DNA of 64,000 nt, from assembly GCF_003097535.1 (NCBI RefSeq), contig NZ_CP029187.1, forward strand, positions 2,108,001 to 2,172,000. Reading direction: 5' to 3'. This DNA comes from Flavobacterium pallidum. GTDB taxonomy: Bacteria; Bacteroidota; Bacteroidia; Flavobacteriales; Flavobacteriaceae. The position numbers and the translations under genes are program-made. Shown in pieces: positions 17,069-27,393 of this stretch. The notes below the pieces were generated by a model. It made no database searches, was not told the DNA's origin, and was given only the letters and a program-made list of their open reading frames with translations. The first letter of the stretch is position 1; the number at the start of each line of letters is the position of its first letter.

Positions 17069-20000
17069 TTAATAAGCCACTTTTTTAGTGATGGTCCTGT
17101 TGTCATTTGAAGTAACCTGGATCAGCAATACCTGTTGCTCAGCATTGAACTGGCTTACCGTATATGCAGAAGCGTTCACTCCCGATTTTTCAAACAGCAA
17201 CCTGCCTCTGATATCGAAGATTTTCACATCATCCATCGTTACAGCACCGGTATTGACAACCAACTGTCCATTCTGCTTGTAGATCACTACGCTGTTTGCA
17301 TCAAGCGTTGGCTGCTCCACACCCAGAGGCGCACTTTGGTACACTACTTCAAAACGGTTCGTGTAGTTGCCTGCAGTAGCTGTAAAGGTATAATCGCCGT
17401 TTTTGATGTTGTGGTAAGTTCCTGTGTAGTTGTCCTTGATAAATATATCCTGGTCATCGGCAAAGAATCCGTCAGTATGGTCAAGGCTGATGGTGTAGTT
17501 TCCATCTGTAACAGCCTGCATGCTCAACGGCACTACATCGGTATCTGCAAATGGAAGTGATTTACCCTGGATCGTATAAGCAGTGGCATCAAGCAAGCTG
17601 TAAATACCAGGCTTACCTGCCTCGATAGCTTTACCGTCAAAGTTCACATCGACGGCATCTGTAGCATCGGCAACATAACCTACAAGCATTTGGTTTAATT
17701 TCTCCCCATTTGCATTATTAAGGTTCAGCCAAAGGCGTCCGTTTGCAGTATCATTTGAAGACCTGAAGAATTGGTTGGCATGATTATCAACCCTCATTCC
17801 ATTGTTAAAAGTAACCGATGTCGTCGCAGCTGAAGGAAGCTGTACTACAAATCCCTGGCCCACCTGGATGAATCCGTTTGGCACTGCACTTCCCGAACCT
17901 GAAGCAGCTCCGGTACCGTTAAAGGTAGCATAGTTTGCTCCTGAAGCGGCAGCCTGGTTGTAATGGGTCCAGAAATAGATTGTACCTAAAGTAGGGTTAG
18001 CGGTAAGGAAAGTATTGGCATTAATGGCTGAAGGATAAGGGTTACCGATCATGTTGTACCCCTGGTTGTTCTTCGTCACCGGAATAGCAATGGTTCCATT
18101 GTGAGGCGTTCCTTCAAATGTCGCGGTATAATCCTGTGGTGTAGTCGTGTAATTGTCAGGAGCCCTTACCATGTATCCTTTTGCTGCTACCATCGTTGTT
18201 GCAGTAGCATCGACACTTGCAAAATTATTATTGGTTTCATCCATTACATAGAAACGGTTCGGTAAAGTTGCAGGCGAAACGTCATGAAGAAGCATATCGT
18301 CAACCGGAGAAGACCAGTAAACATAATCCTGCCTTCTGATGTTGGCAGTCCTTTTAACCGTAATGATGCCGTTATTGACTGCTGCACTATTCAGCTGCAT
18401 CATGTTGGCATTATTTTCAAATTGAAGCGTACCGCTATTGATGCTCAAATCATCGGTAAGTGTCAATGATTCTCCGGATGAGATGATGACATTTCCTGAA
18501 TCAATCGTCAAAGTCTTAACCGCAAGGCCGTTATTTCCATCGGTCGCTGAAGTGAAATCTCCATCTATGATTGCAAATGTGTCTCCATCAGGAGCGCCGT
18601 TCGACCAGGAGTTACCATTCCATGTAGTGTATTTCCTCAAAGCAAGATCCCTGAAACGGATGCCCTGCGCAGGGTTAGATCCTGTTGTCATTTTGAATCT
18701 CAGCCTGCCATTGGCAGTATTATAAGAAGAAAGGTCGATAGTTTGCGTCACGGTAACATAAGTTGTTGACACCGGGCTTGCCAAACCACCTGAAATCGGG
18801 CTGTAAGTATTACCGCCGTCAACAGATATTTCCGCCTGTAGTGTCTGGCCCGAGCTTCCGTTAAAGGTTGCAGCAGTGAATGACAATTGTACATTCCCAT
18901 AGGCGTTAAAGTCAATGATCGGTGTCTCAACATAAGAGTTGTTGCCGATAATCTGCTCATAGCCGTTTGATGGCGGGCTTGCAGTAAATGTCACACCGTT
19001 GAAGGCGAAACCTAGACTCACAGCTTCATCATGTTGTGCCTGTGAACGGAGACCGTTTACATAAGAAAGTTCCAAAGGTGTCCTTACATGGCCGGAAACA
19101 GTCACCGTTTTATCAGGTGATCCTCCACCGGCAACGGTAAGGGTTCCACTGTAAGGTGCTACTGTAAGTCCTGAAGCCAATCTCACATATACTGTTGTGG
19201 CAGCAAGTGCACTTCCGGTGTATGGTAGCGTTAACGGCCCGGCAGCAAACGTCACATTGTCGGTTGACAATTGGAAACTGGCTGAATCACTGGTTACCGT
19301 AATATCGCCAGAAGCAGGAGTAAGGTTTGCTCCGGTTACAGTAAATGATTTTGAAGCCGATGGGCCACTACCCAGGATATAGTCAAGATTGTTTACCGCT
19401 GTTGCAGAAACATTCAGGCTGATGGCAGAACTTGGCGTGATTTCCCCATCGAAGTTGAAATCATTGATACTGTAAGTTCCTCCTGTACCGCCCCATGCAT
19501 AAAGCCTGAAGGTGATCGGTGTACTGACATTCTGGAATTCAGGACCCGAAAGGCTGATCTGGTTGACGTTGGTTACTGGAGATCCGATATTGGCAGTATA
19601 GCCGTCAACGCTTGACCTTAAGGCGAAGTTAGTCGGTCCTGAAGCTGATGCCTGTCCTGTATAAATAACATTTACAAGGTCGATTTCATTGCCTCCCAAT
19701 GGGGACAAGGTCCATTCAAAATAATCATTGGCATCTAAACCGGTGGTGCTGAATCCTGTCGCGTTGTAACGGTTAGCAGCTGAAGTCCCTGTGATTCCGG
19801 TACCTCTTCCGATTCCGCTTGCGGAAAGGTTTGTGATTACGAATTGCCCGTTAGTGTAAGGGTTAGCCAAACTTGGGTTCGTATCCACAATCAGGTTATA
19901 GAAAATCGGGTTGAACACATCAAAAGTACTGCTGTTTGCGGATGCAAGACCTGTAGACGAAGCAGTCAGGTGGTATCCGGAGCCATAAGCGGTGTGCGTC

Positions 20001-23000
20001 AGCGTACTAAATGTAGCCACACCCGCAACAGCATTGGCATTCGCAGTAGCCATAGTTCCTGTAGATACCACATCAATTTGGGCAGTAAAGTCAAGATCCG
20101 TATTGCTATTGGCATCTACAGCTTTCACAGTTACGGCAGGAATCATCGCTACGTTGATGAAGGTATTTGAAGCATTTTGTCCGTAAGCAAGTGCTGTAGC
20201 AGAAACTTCGATACGGTTGGCATCACCTGTTACAGAAGAAGAAGCGCCACCTGCATTTGCAGCAGCAAAAATCGAACCTGAACTGTCAGCAACAGCAGCA
20301 GTCACTGTCAATTGAGACTGTTGGTTGTCTGTAACGACTGTCTTATAAGCAGCCCTTACAGAGAATGATTTAGAAGCAGCTGAAGCAGCCTCGATCGCAA
20401 GTCCTGTAAAGTGCAGCGAAGCGGCTGCAGTGATTTCAGTAATTTCAGTATTGGTGTCATCATACAAGGCTACTTTTTCAAAGTTGGCACTGTTTGATAA
20501 ACTCAATGTAAGGTCGGTAAGCTTGGTAGTAAATGCGTCACCCGGCGTACCGATGATGTCGTTTACAAGGAAACGCCCGATTTCAATGCTGCTTCCGGTA
20601 ACATCTGTTCCTGTAAATGCAGCATAGTTTATGTTTTGTGTTTCTGTGAATGTAGGATCGGCAGTAATGGTTGACGCTGCGTCACCAGCAGGGCTTACAA
20701 GCAATCTTGGGCTGCTGTAAGCTTCAATGCCTGTTGGCGTTCCTGTAGCTGCTTTTGGCGTCACACCGAAACGTACATATTTATTAAGGTCGGTTGAAGT
20801 CAGCTGGTAAGTGGTTGCCGTAGCGCCCGGAATCGCACTTTCGTTAGATCCTGAAATGTCATCCGCACGGAACCATCTGTAAGTACTTGTACCTTCAAGG
20901 TCACCTTCGTTATCATTATAAGTGTAACTACCAGTCAGCGTTTGTCCGATAGTAGGCGTTCCTGTTACAGAAACTGCAGTAGCTGTCGGTGCCTGGTTGG
21001 TTGGCGAATACGTAGTAATACCATTTACAGAAAGATCGCTGGCGACAGAATTCGCCACGTCAAAGATGTAGAAAGTACCTGTTGTAGAACTCGCGCCGAA
21101 AGGAACAATCCTGAAAGTGATTACACTTGTTGACGGTACATTCTGTAGTGCGGTAATACCCGTTAGGTCAGTGCTAAGGGTTGCACCCGATGAGCTTGTA
21201 TTTGATAAATTATAAGTGGTAATCGTTGTAAACGCCCCACCATCAATAGCATATTGTAACTCAGCAGAGGAAGCGCCAGTTGAAGATCTTCTGTAGCTGA
21301 ATGGGTTAACCGATGTCAGCGAAAGCGTGTAATCCGTAGCGGCCTGCGTACTGAATGTAATAAATTTATTTCCGGAAACACCGGCAGCTACATTGGCTGC
21401 CCATCCGATTCCGCCCCAACCCCTTGCTGCACCCGTTGCAGACGGGGTGTTCGATGTCGCTACGCCGGAACCTCTTATCAGTGATCCGTTCACGACATGT
21501 GCCGCACTTGTTGTCGGTGATAATGGGCTGTTTCCGAAGAAATTCGTTCCGCCTGGCTCTGTACTTACGTTCCATGCAATGATAGAAACCGGCGCTGCTG
21601 TAACAGTCAATGTCTGTGGCACCGGCGTTGCAGCGCTGTAATTTGCGTTGCCTGCCTGTGTTGCAGTGATTGTTGTTGTTCCTGCACCAGTAATGGTTAC
21701 AGTACTTCCTGAAACCGTAGCTACTGCAGGATTGGAGCTACTGTACGCCACCGTAAGTCCTGAAGAAGCTGTCCCTGTTAATGCAAATGGAGCATCTGCT
21801 GTAGTTTTATTGGCAAGCGTACCAAAAGTAATCGACTGCGTAGCCTGTGTGATTGTAAATGCCGTGGCATTGCCTGGAGCCTGTACAAAGCTGTAATTCG
21901 TTGCAGATAACCCAGATCCGTTAAGCGAGTATGATGCTACCGGACTGGCCATAGTTGCAGTAGTAGTAAATACTGCTGTTCCTGTGGTAGCCGTAGCAAG
22001 GGTTTCACCATTGACGAAACCGGTTACGTTTCCAGTAAAGGCAGGATTCGCTGTATTGTAAACCCTTGTTGCAGGATCTGCAGTGTAGGTAAGGATTGCA
22101 GGAGCGATTGAAGCGGTATGGCCTGTTGTATCAAGTGTGTAATTACCACTGTCTGTACCCGCAAGGGAAAGGCCCGTGATTGAAATGCTGTAGTTGGCTC
22201 CAACTGCAGCCGATGGGAAGCTTGCAGTAAGTGTACCGCTTAAGCTCACATCCTCACTTCCGATAATACCACTTAAAGCAGGTGTTCCTGTAATGGAAAT
22301 GGTATTGTTTCCGTCGTAAGTTTTGTTGTTAAAAGCAAAACCTGTAAGTGTTAATGTCTTTACAGTAATGTTTGCTGATAAACCTGCAGGTTGTGTCAGG
22401 CTGTAGTTTCCGGCAGCTGTTCCTGTAAGTCCGTAACCTGTTGCATTAACAGTGATTCCTGTTCCAACAACCGGTGAGACGAAATTCGCAGTACCAGAAC
22501 TGAAATCGAACGCTACATTGGCAGCATCCGCAGGGAATACACCGTTTAAGGTAGCTGTTCCTGTCAATGAAGCAGCTGTTGTTGCGTCATATTGTTTGTT
22601 TGAAGCAGTAATTCCTGATACGGTAACCGCTTTTGGAGTAATGTTTGCAGATAAACCAGTTGGTTGTAACAACGTATACTTGGCATTGTCCGCGCCGCCC
22701 AATGTCAAAGCTGCAGTAACCGGCTTGGCATTAGCAGCATTAGCATTGTTGAATGTTCCGTTACCGCTTACAGTGACGATGTCTGAGCCTACGATGCCAA
22801 CCAGTGTTGCTCCTGTAATTGCAGCAATATTGTTTGTGTCATATTCTTTAGAAACAGCTGTTGCACCTGTAACAGTAAGGTTTTTAGTATTTACGGTCAA
22901 TAATTGGTTCACATCCGGGGCAGCATTGTAAGAACTGTTTCCTGCCTGTTGCGCTGTGATGGTAGTCATACCCGGCGTATGGATGGTCACCATGTTCCCT

Positions 23001-26000
23001 GACACCGAAGCTACGCCCGGATCAGAACTGATGTAAGTTACGGTAAGGCCTGAATCCGAAGTCGCAGTCAATGCAAAATCAGCGTCGCCGTAAGTAACCG
23101 GAGTCAAAGCATTAAATGTAATAACCTGATCTGATTTTGTCGTAGTAGTTATCAATTGCGACTGCGGCACATCTGCTGCAGCGTCATAATTTGAATTACC
23201 AGCCTGTGAAGCGGTAATTGTTGTAGTCCCTGCACCAACAATAGTAACAATGTTACCGGCTACAGTAGCCACGTTGGTATCTGAACTCATGTAAGTAACA
23301 GTCAATCCTGAGCTTGCTGTAGCAGTCAATGCAAACGGTGGGTCATTATCAGGTCTGCTTGCCAATGGCCCAAAAGTAATGGTTTGGCTGGCTTTTGTAA
23401 TATTTGCTGTCAATCCTGATGGTTGTGAAACCAAATGATAATTTACAGCATCCACACCGTTCAGTGTAAATCCGATCACAGTCACTGCAATTCCGTTTCC
23501 GGCATTAGCAGTTGCAAAAGTAGCCGATGCACCTGCGCTGTTAACTGTAACGACATCCGGAGAAATTACGTTTGTAACCGCTGCACTTCCTGTATTCAGG
23601 GTAGCGGTGTTGTTTCCGTCGTAAGGTTTGTTGTTCGCAGTAACACCTGTAATCAATACATCAACAGGGGTGATATTACCTGAAAGCGTTGGCTGCGTTA
23701 AAGTATAGTTTGATGAAGGTGTTGTATATCCTGCAACATTGATTGTTTTTCCGTTTGCGACACCCGGAGTCAGGAAACTGGCAGATGGCGTACCGCTTAC
23801 TGGAAAGCTTTCCCCATTCTGCAATCCTGAATACGCAGCAGTTCCTGTGAAGCTTGCAGTAATATTCCTGTCGTAAATTTTATTTGAGCCTGTAAGTCCC
23901 GTAATCGTCAAGGCAGCCGGGCTCACTGTGTTGCCGCTGGCCGTGGTAGCGATATTGATTGAAGAAGCACCTGTGCTGCTCAATACGATGTTTTGTGAAT
24001 TGTAAGTTCCTGTTACAGCAGCGGTAGCAGCAAGGCGTACGCTTAACGTACCGCTTACATTTCCTGCTGTCTGTACGAATGTAGCGGTTGCACCATATGT
24101 AGCACCGTCACTGGCTACTTCAAAACCTGTTGGCGCTGTAGCGGTGATATTGGCAGTCAATGCACCTCCTGTTATTGAGAAAGTCTGTGCTGCTGAGGCA
24201 GTTCCATATGTAGTTGTAAATGCTGTAGCTGTAGCTGCTCCTGAAATGGTTGGATTGCAGAAATTTGCTGTAGTAGCACTATTCCTGGCGCTGGCTACGG
24301 TATTGTTGCTGAAATCGGTATTGTTATTATTGGTGTCAAGGCAGCCTGAATTGTTCCTTGTGTATGAATTTACGTTACCTGACAATGCCGTAGCTACTGT
24401 ACCTTCAAATCCATTGGCGGTACCGAAACCGAAAAGGTCAACGACAGCCCCGCCTGATGGGTTGGTAGCCGCTAATGCCGTTGTGGTATTGGTCAATGCT
24501 ACTTTTCCAGCAGTAGCGCTCATGTTGATACCGGTTGCTGCAAAGTCAGAAGTAGGCAATGCTACACCGTTCGCGCCGCTTGCCAGCCTGATCAGGAAAT
24601 ATTTCCCTGGTTGTACGGTAACGTTACCTAAGTTGCCCGTTGATGTCCAGCTGCTGCTTGTCGCTGCTGCATACTGTACGGTGTAATTATTCAGGTTTAT
24701 CGGTGAAGCTGTCGGGTTGAACAGTTCCACAAAGTCGTTAGTATAGGTCGCGCTTGTATTACCGCCACCACCATAAACCTGGCTGATGACCATATGATTC
24801 ACTACCAATGCAGTAATATCTGCAGTAAGTCCGGTCGGTTGAGTCAGGGCATATCTTGAAGCTTCAGTACCACCAAGTGTTAATGCTGGTGTAACGGTTT
24901 TACCGGTACCGACAGCTGCGCTGCTGAAAGTTCCGCCACCGCTTACGGTAACATTGTCTGAGCCTACTATACCTACCAATGTAGCACCTGTAATGGTTGC
25001 ATTGGCATTACCATCGTAAACTTTCGACTGGGCGGTTGCTCCTGTTACGGTTAAGGTTTTTGTATTTACGGTAAGGCTCTGTACTACATCTACAGCAGGA
25101 TTGTAATTGATATCTCCTGCCTGTTGTGCCGTAATGTTTGTTGTTCCAGGCTTATGGATGGTTACCATGCTTCCTGAAACAGAAGCTACAGTAGGATCGC
25201 TACTTAAATAGGTAACAGTAAGTCCTGAATCCGAAGTCGCCGTCAGGGCGAAATCAGCGGCACCATAAGTAACCGGGCTCAGTGCCCCGAAAGTAATAGT
25301 CTGTCCTGATTTTACCGATGCATTTACATGCAGGTTCTGAGGCACATCTGCGGCAGCACTATAATTGGTGTTTCCTGCCTGTTGCGCGGTGATGGTCGTG
25401 TCACCCGCACCTGTGATGGTTACCGTGCTTCCCGAAACTGTCGCTACTGAAGGATTTGAACTGATGTAAGTAACAGTCAGTCCTGAACTCGCAGTACCGG
25501 TAAGTCCGAATGGCGGGTCAGTACTTTGTTTGTCTGCCAGGGTGCCGAATGTAATGGTTTGGCTTGCCTGGGTAATATCCGCAGTCAATCCTGTCGGCTG
25601 AGCGCTTAAAGTGTAATTCCCGGTATTAGCACCGCTTATAGCAAATCCGGCAGCGGTAACACCAATTCCTGTTCCTACATTTGCGGAAGCGAAGGTAGCC
25701 GTTGCCGATGCACTGTTGATGGTTACGACATCAGAAAAAAGTGTCCCTGCAACGGTTGCGCCTCCAAGGTTGAATGTTCCGGACGTGTTGCCATTGTATG
25801 ATTTATTGTTGACCAATACGCCGCTTAGAGTAACACCTAATGGTGAAACGGTATTGCCGCTCGCAGCTGTTGTAATATTTACTGCTGTGGCAGAACCACT
25901 TGTTAAGACGATAGTTTGTCCGTTATATGAGCCACCTACGACTGCATTGGCCTTCAGCCTGATGCTGATGTTTCCGCTTGCTGTACCCCCACTTTGGGTG

Positions 26001-26965
26001 ATGGTCGCTGTAGTCGCAAAAGTTACACCGTCACTGGCGACTTCATATCCTGTAGGAGCTGTTGCAGTGATATCTGCCGTAAGGTTGCTTCCTGAAACAG
26101 CAAAACTTTGTGCAGCAGAAGCAGTTCCGTAAGTTGTCGTAAATGCTGTCGCTGTCGCTGCACCAGTTATAGTCGCTGATGACGAAGCCTGGGTGAAGTA
26201 TATCTGGTCAAGTTCATTTGCAGTCAGTGCATTTGCACCTGTAGAGTGTATTGCAGCCACACCGAAATAACCATTTGAAGCAGGTGGCAATGTGTTATTT
26301 GTCCCCGTGCCCTGATTTACAGTAGCGTTGGTTGAATCCGGTACTGCTGTAGCTATTGCACCATTACCGTTTGCTGATGGCAGGGTAGAGGTGAAGATCT
26401 GCCATTGGCCACTTGTATTGCGTGTGACACGGACTAAGAAGCCTATATCCGTAATACCATTGGTCATTGCCCCGGAACTGGTGATTACAGTAGCACTCAC
26501 AGTGCCATTTACAACATATTCTAGCCTGATCTCGTCACCACCCGTGTCATCACCAATGGCAATCCTGTATCCATCTACGGTTGCATTGTTTAGAGTAGCT
26601 TCATTGGCATACAGCCAGATATACATCTGGTTTGCAGCAGTGTAAGCCTGAGCCCTTCTTCCTACCCAGAATCCCCATTCCTGAGTTGTCCCCCAGGTTG
26701 TGATCTGTGTACTAAGATAATCCGTTTGTGCTGTGGCAGGACTGTTCTGCCTGAGCGTGTTGGAACCTGTAGCTCCGGCAGCGGCATCACTGTTCGTCTG
26801 GATTCCCCAAAGCGTAGTGTTGCCTCCCCAAACCGGTGAAGCGGTAAAGTTACCATCCCCAAAAGAGTCCAATAACGTTTGCGCTGAACTGCTGAAACTC
26901 ATCAGCAATAAAACCGCTACTACAAACCCCTTTAAAATGTTTTTACGTAGAATTGTTTTCATCAT
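17069..26965 (-). CDS. Giant secreted multidomain beta-repeat protein with type C T9SS sorting module (3298 aa)
   Basis: A paralogue of the 1324-11313 protein. Signal peptide: FVVAVLLLMSFSSSAQ, cut near residue 29. Residues 30-260 form a lectin-like module (DSFGDGNF ... EWGFWVGRRAQAY). Two related beta-sandwiches (ITGAATATAFTTTYGTAS) occur near 265-375 and 905-1010. YDG-type repeats lie near 385, 640, 1022, 1108, 1370, 1452 and 1542 (SKVYDGN, NKPYDGNN, NKQYDATT, NKTYDGNN). Big-type Ig domains are interleaved, and an MBG-like repeat (TYTADPATRVYNTANPAF) is near 1620. A lamin-tail domain occupies about 718-905 (NDFVELFNPTASPINLNNYTV). Further unique beta modules fill 1790-2790. Residues 2790-3298 are the type C sorting module, ending IFDIRGRLLFEKSG ... 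KKVAY. No enzyme motif is visible. Likely a surface adhesin or filament-like protein (inference). Confidence 0.88.
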   Translation of the reverse strand: MMKTILRKNILKGFVVAVLLLMSFSSSAQTLLDSFGDGNFTASPVWGGNTTLWGIQTNSDAAAGATGSNTLRQNSPATAQTDYLSTQITTWGTTQEWGFWVGRRAQAYTAANQMYIWLYANEATLNNATVDGYRIAIGDDTGGDEIRLEYVVNGTVSATVITSSGAMTNGITDIGFLVRVTRNTSGQWQIFTSTLPSANGNGAIATAVPDSTNATVNQGTGTNNTLPPASNGYFGVAAIHSTGANALTANELDQIYFTQASSSATITGAATATAFTTTYGTASAAQSFAVSGSNLTADITATAPTGYEVASDGVTFATTATITQSGGTASGNISIRLKANAVVGGSYNGQTIVLTSGSATAVNITTAASGNTVSPLGVTLSGVLVNNKSYNGNTSGTFNLGGATVAGTLFSDVVTINSASATATFASANVGTGIGVTAAGFAISGANTGNYTLSAQPTGLTADITQASQTITFGTLADKQSTDPPFGLTGTASSGLTVTYISSNPSVATVSGSTVTITGAGDTTITAQQAGNTNYSAAADVPQNLHVNASVKSGQTITFGALSPVTYGAADFALTATSDSGLTVTYLSSDPTVASVSGSMVTIHKPGTTNITAQQAGDINYNPAVDVVQSLTVNTKTLTVTGATAQSKVYDGNANATITGATLVGIVGSDNVTVSGGGTFSSAAVGTGKTVTPALTLGGTEASRYALTQPTGLTADITALVVNHMVISQVYGGGGNTSATYTNDFVELFNPTASPINLNNYTVQYAAATSSSWTSTGNLGNVTVQPGKYFLIRLASGANGVALPTSDFAATGINMSATAGKVALTNTTTALAATNPSGGAVVDLFGFGTANGFEGTVATALSGNVNSYTRNNSGCLDTNNNNTDFSNNTVASARNSATTANFCNPTISGAATATAFTTTYGTASAAQTFSITGGALTANITATAPTGFEVASDGATYGATATFVQTAGNVSGTLSVRLAATAAVTGTYNSQNIVLSSTGASSINIATTASGNTVSPAALTITGLTGSNKIYDRNITASFTGTAAYSGLQNGESFPVSGTPSASFLTPGVANGKTINVAGYTTPSSNYTLTQPTLSGNITPVDVLITGVTANNKPYDGNNTATLNTGSAAVTNVISPDVVTVNSAGASATFATANAGNGIAVTVIGFTLNGVDAVNYHLVSQPSGLTANITKASQTITFGPLASRPDNDPPFALTATASSGLTVTYMSSDTNVATVAGNIVTIVGAGTTTITASQAGNSNYDAAADVPQSQLITTTTKSDQVITFNALTPVTYGDADFALTATSDSGLTVTYISSDPGVASVSGNMVTIHTPGMTTITAQQAGNSSYNAAPDVNQLLTVNTKNLTVTGATAVSKEYDTNNIAAITGATLVGIVGSDIVTVSGNGTFNNANAANAKPVTAALTLGGADNAKYTLLQPTGLSANITPKAVTVSGITASNKQYDATTAASLTGTATLNGVFPADAANVAFDFSSGTANFVSPVVGTGITVNATGYGLTGTAAGNYSLTQPAGLSANITVKTLTLTGFAFNNKTYDGNNTISITGTPALSGIIGSEDVSLSGTLTASFPSAAVGANYSISITGLSLAGTDSGNYTLDTTGHTASIAPAILTYTADPATRVYNTANPAFTGNVTGFVNGETLATATTGTAVFTTTATMASPVASYSLNGSGLSATNYSFVQAPGNATAFTITQATQSITFGTLANKTTADAPFALTGTASSGLTVAYSSSNPAVATVSGSTVTITGAGTTTITATQAGNANYSAATPVPQTLTVTAAPVSIIAWNVSTEPGGTNFFGNSPLSPTTSAAHVVNGSLIRGSGVATSNTPSATGAARGWGGIGWAANVAAGVSGNKFITFSTQAATDYTLSLTSVNPFSYRRSSTGASSAELQYAIDGGAFTTITTYNLSNTSSSGATLSTDLTGITALQNVPSTSVITFRIVPFGASSTTGTFYIFDVANSVASDLSVNGITTYSPTNQAPTATAVSVTGTPTIGQTLTGSYTYNDNEGDLEGTSTYRWFRADDISGSNESAIPGATATTYQLTSTDLNKYVRFGVTPKAATGTPTGIEAYSSPRLLVSPAGDAASTITADPTFTETQNINYAAFTGTDVTGSSIEIGRFLVNDIIGTPGDAFTTKLTDLTLSLSNSANFEKVALYDDTNTEITEITAAASLHFTGLAIEAASAASKSFSVRAAYKTVVTDNQQSQLTVTAAVADSSGSIFAAANAGGASSSVTGDANRIEVSATALAYGQNASNTFINVAMIPAVTVKAVDANSNTDLDFTAQIDVVSTGTMATANANAVAGVATFSTLTHTAYGSGYHLTASSTGLASANSSTFDVFNPIFYNLIVDTNPSLANPYTNGQFVITNLSASGIGRGTGITGTSAANRYNATGFSTTGLDANDYFEWTLSPLGGNEIDLVNVIYTGQASASGPTNFALRSSVDGYTANIGSPVTNVNQISLSGPEFQNVSTPITFRLYAWGGTGGTYSINDFNFDGEITPSSAISLNVSATAVNNLDYILGSGPSASKSFTVTGANLTPASGDITVTSDSASFQLSTDNVTFAAGPLTLPYTGSALAATTVYVRLASGLTVAPYSGTLTVAGGGSPDKTVTVSGHVRTPLELSYVNGLRSQAQHDEAVSLGFAFNGVTFTASPPSNGYEQIIGNNSYVETPIIDFNAYGNVQLSFTAATFNGSSGQTLQAEISVDGGNTYSPISGGLASPVSTTYVTVTQTIDLSSYNTANGRLRFKMTTGSNPAQGIRFRDLALRKYTTWNGNSWSNGAPDGDTFAIIDGDFTSATDGNNGLAVKTLTIDSGNVIISSGESLTLTDDLSINSGTLQFENNANMMQLNSAAVNNGIITVKRTANIRRQDYVYWSSPVDDMLLHDVSPATLPNRFYVMDETNNNFASVDATATTMVAAKGYMVRAPDNYTTTPQDYTATFEGTPHNGTIAIPVTKNNQGYNMIGNPYPSAINANTFLTANPTLGTIYFWTHYNQAAASGANYATFNGTGAASGSGSAVPNGFIQVGQGFVVQLPSAATTSVTFNNGMRVDNHANQFFRSSNDTANGRLWLNLNNANGEKLNQMLVGYVADATDAVDVNFDGKAIEAGKPGIYSLLDATAYTIQGKSLPFADTDVVPLSMQAVTDGNYTISLDHTDGFFADDQDIFIKDNYTGTYHNIKNGDYTFTATAGNYTNRFEVVYQSAPLGVEQPTLDANSVVIYKQNGQLVVNTGAVTMDDVKIFDIRGRLLFEKSGVNASAYTVSQFNAEQQVLLIQVTSNDNRTITKKVAY

Positions 26966-26987
26966 TTTTTATTTAATTGACAGGGAG

Positions 26988-26995
26988 CAAAATTA
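26988..26995 (-). promoter_or_regulatory. Candidate -7 element for the second giant gene
   Basis: Minus strand TAATTTTG, an exact TAnnTTTG match 22 bases upstream of the ATG at 26965. No TTG is found at 17-21 bases. Confidence 0.4.
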
Positions 26996-27267
26996 AATCT
27001 TTTTAACAACATTCAGCCGGTTTCTTATTAATAATTTGTTAAGGATACAGGTTGAAATTGTTGATAACTAACATAATTAATGCTGTTTTGGCTCATAAAA
27101 AGAATATTTAATAATAAGGAGCATTAGGTTCTGTCAAACTGGGGGATGTTTTTTAGCCGCTTCCGGAGATGGTTTTCTTGTATCATTGTTGCATTCTTCA
27201 CATTTTACCTGTATAATAGAAGCTGACATGCACTTCCTGGGTTACATGGTGCTGGATAGTGCAGTAC

Positions 27268-27291
27268 TAAAGCGGTTCTGTTACCGCTTTA
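27268..27291. promoter_or_regulatory. Perfect 9-bp inverted repeat (hairpin or operator)
   Basis: TAAAGCGGT, loop TCTGTT, ACCGCTTTA. It ends 54 bases upstream of the -33 box at 27346. It is not followed by a T run, so an operator or structured upstream element is more likely than a terminator. Confidence 0.45.
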
Positions 27292-27345
27292 AGCAGTGTT
27301 TGCCATGATTTGAAACCATTGCTTTACTTTAACAAAAAATTGTCT

Positions 27346-27375
27346 TTGAGATTTACAACTAATAATATACCTTTC
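27346..27375 (+). promoter_or_regulatory. Promoter for the amidotransferase-like gene
   Basis: TTG at 27346-27348, a 19-base spacer, then TACCTTTC at 27368-27375 (one mismatch from TAnnTTTG). Transcription would begin about 10 bases before the ATG at 27394, which decides that start over the upstream in-frame ATG. Confidence 0.6.
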
Positions 27376-27393
27376 GGACCATTTGAATTGATT

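Larger units (their letters stand above)
26966..27393. other. Divergent intergenic region between giant gene and amidotransferase-like gene
   Basis: It holds the -7 box of the minus-strand giant gene (26988-26995), a perfect 9-bp hairpin (27268-27291) and the promoter of the plus-strand gene (27346-27375). The central part, 27000-27260, is AT-rich; I see no gene, RNA gene or repeat in it. The open frame that begins at 27310 is an in-frame extension of the downstream gene and contains that gene's promoter. Confidence 0.55.

Noticed and set aside
24144..24686. 180-codon open frame on the plus strand inside the second giant gene (and many similar ones at 5234-5662, 9563-9982, 22452-22931, 25716-26132)
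   Set aside because: These are antisense shadows of Thr/Ala/Gly/Val-rich repeats. The translations are low-complexity V/A/P-rich, lack family motifs and have no promoters; the minus-strand frame is continuous and domain-structured.
27310..27393. Upstream in-frame start for the amidotransferase-like gene
   Set aside because: It would place 28 residues before a standard signal peptide and would contain the promoter at 27346-27375.
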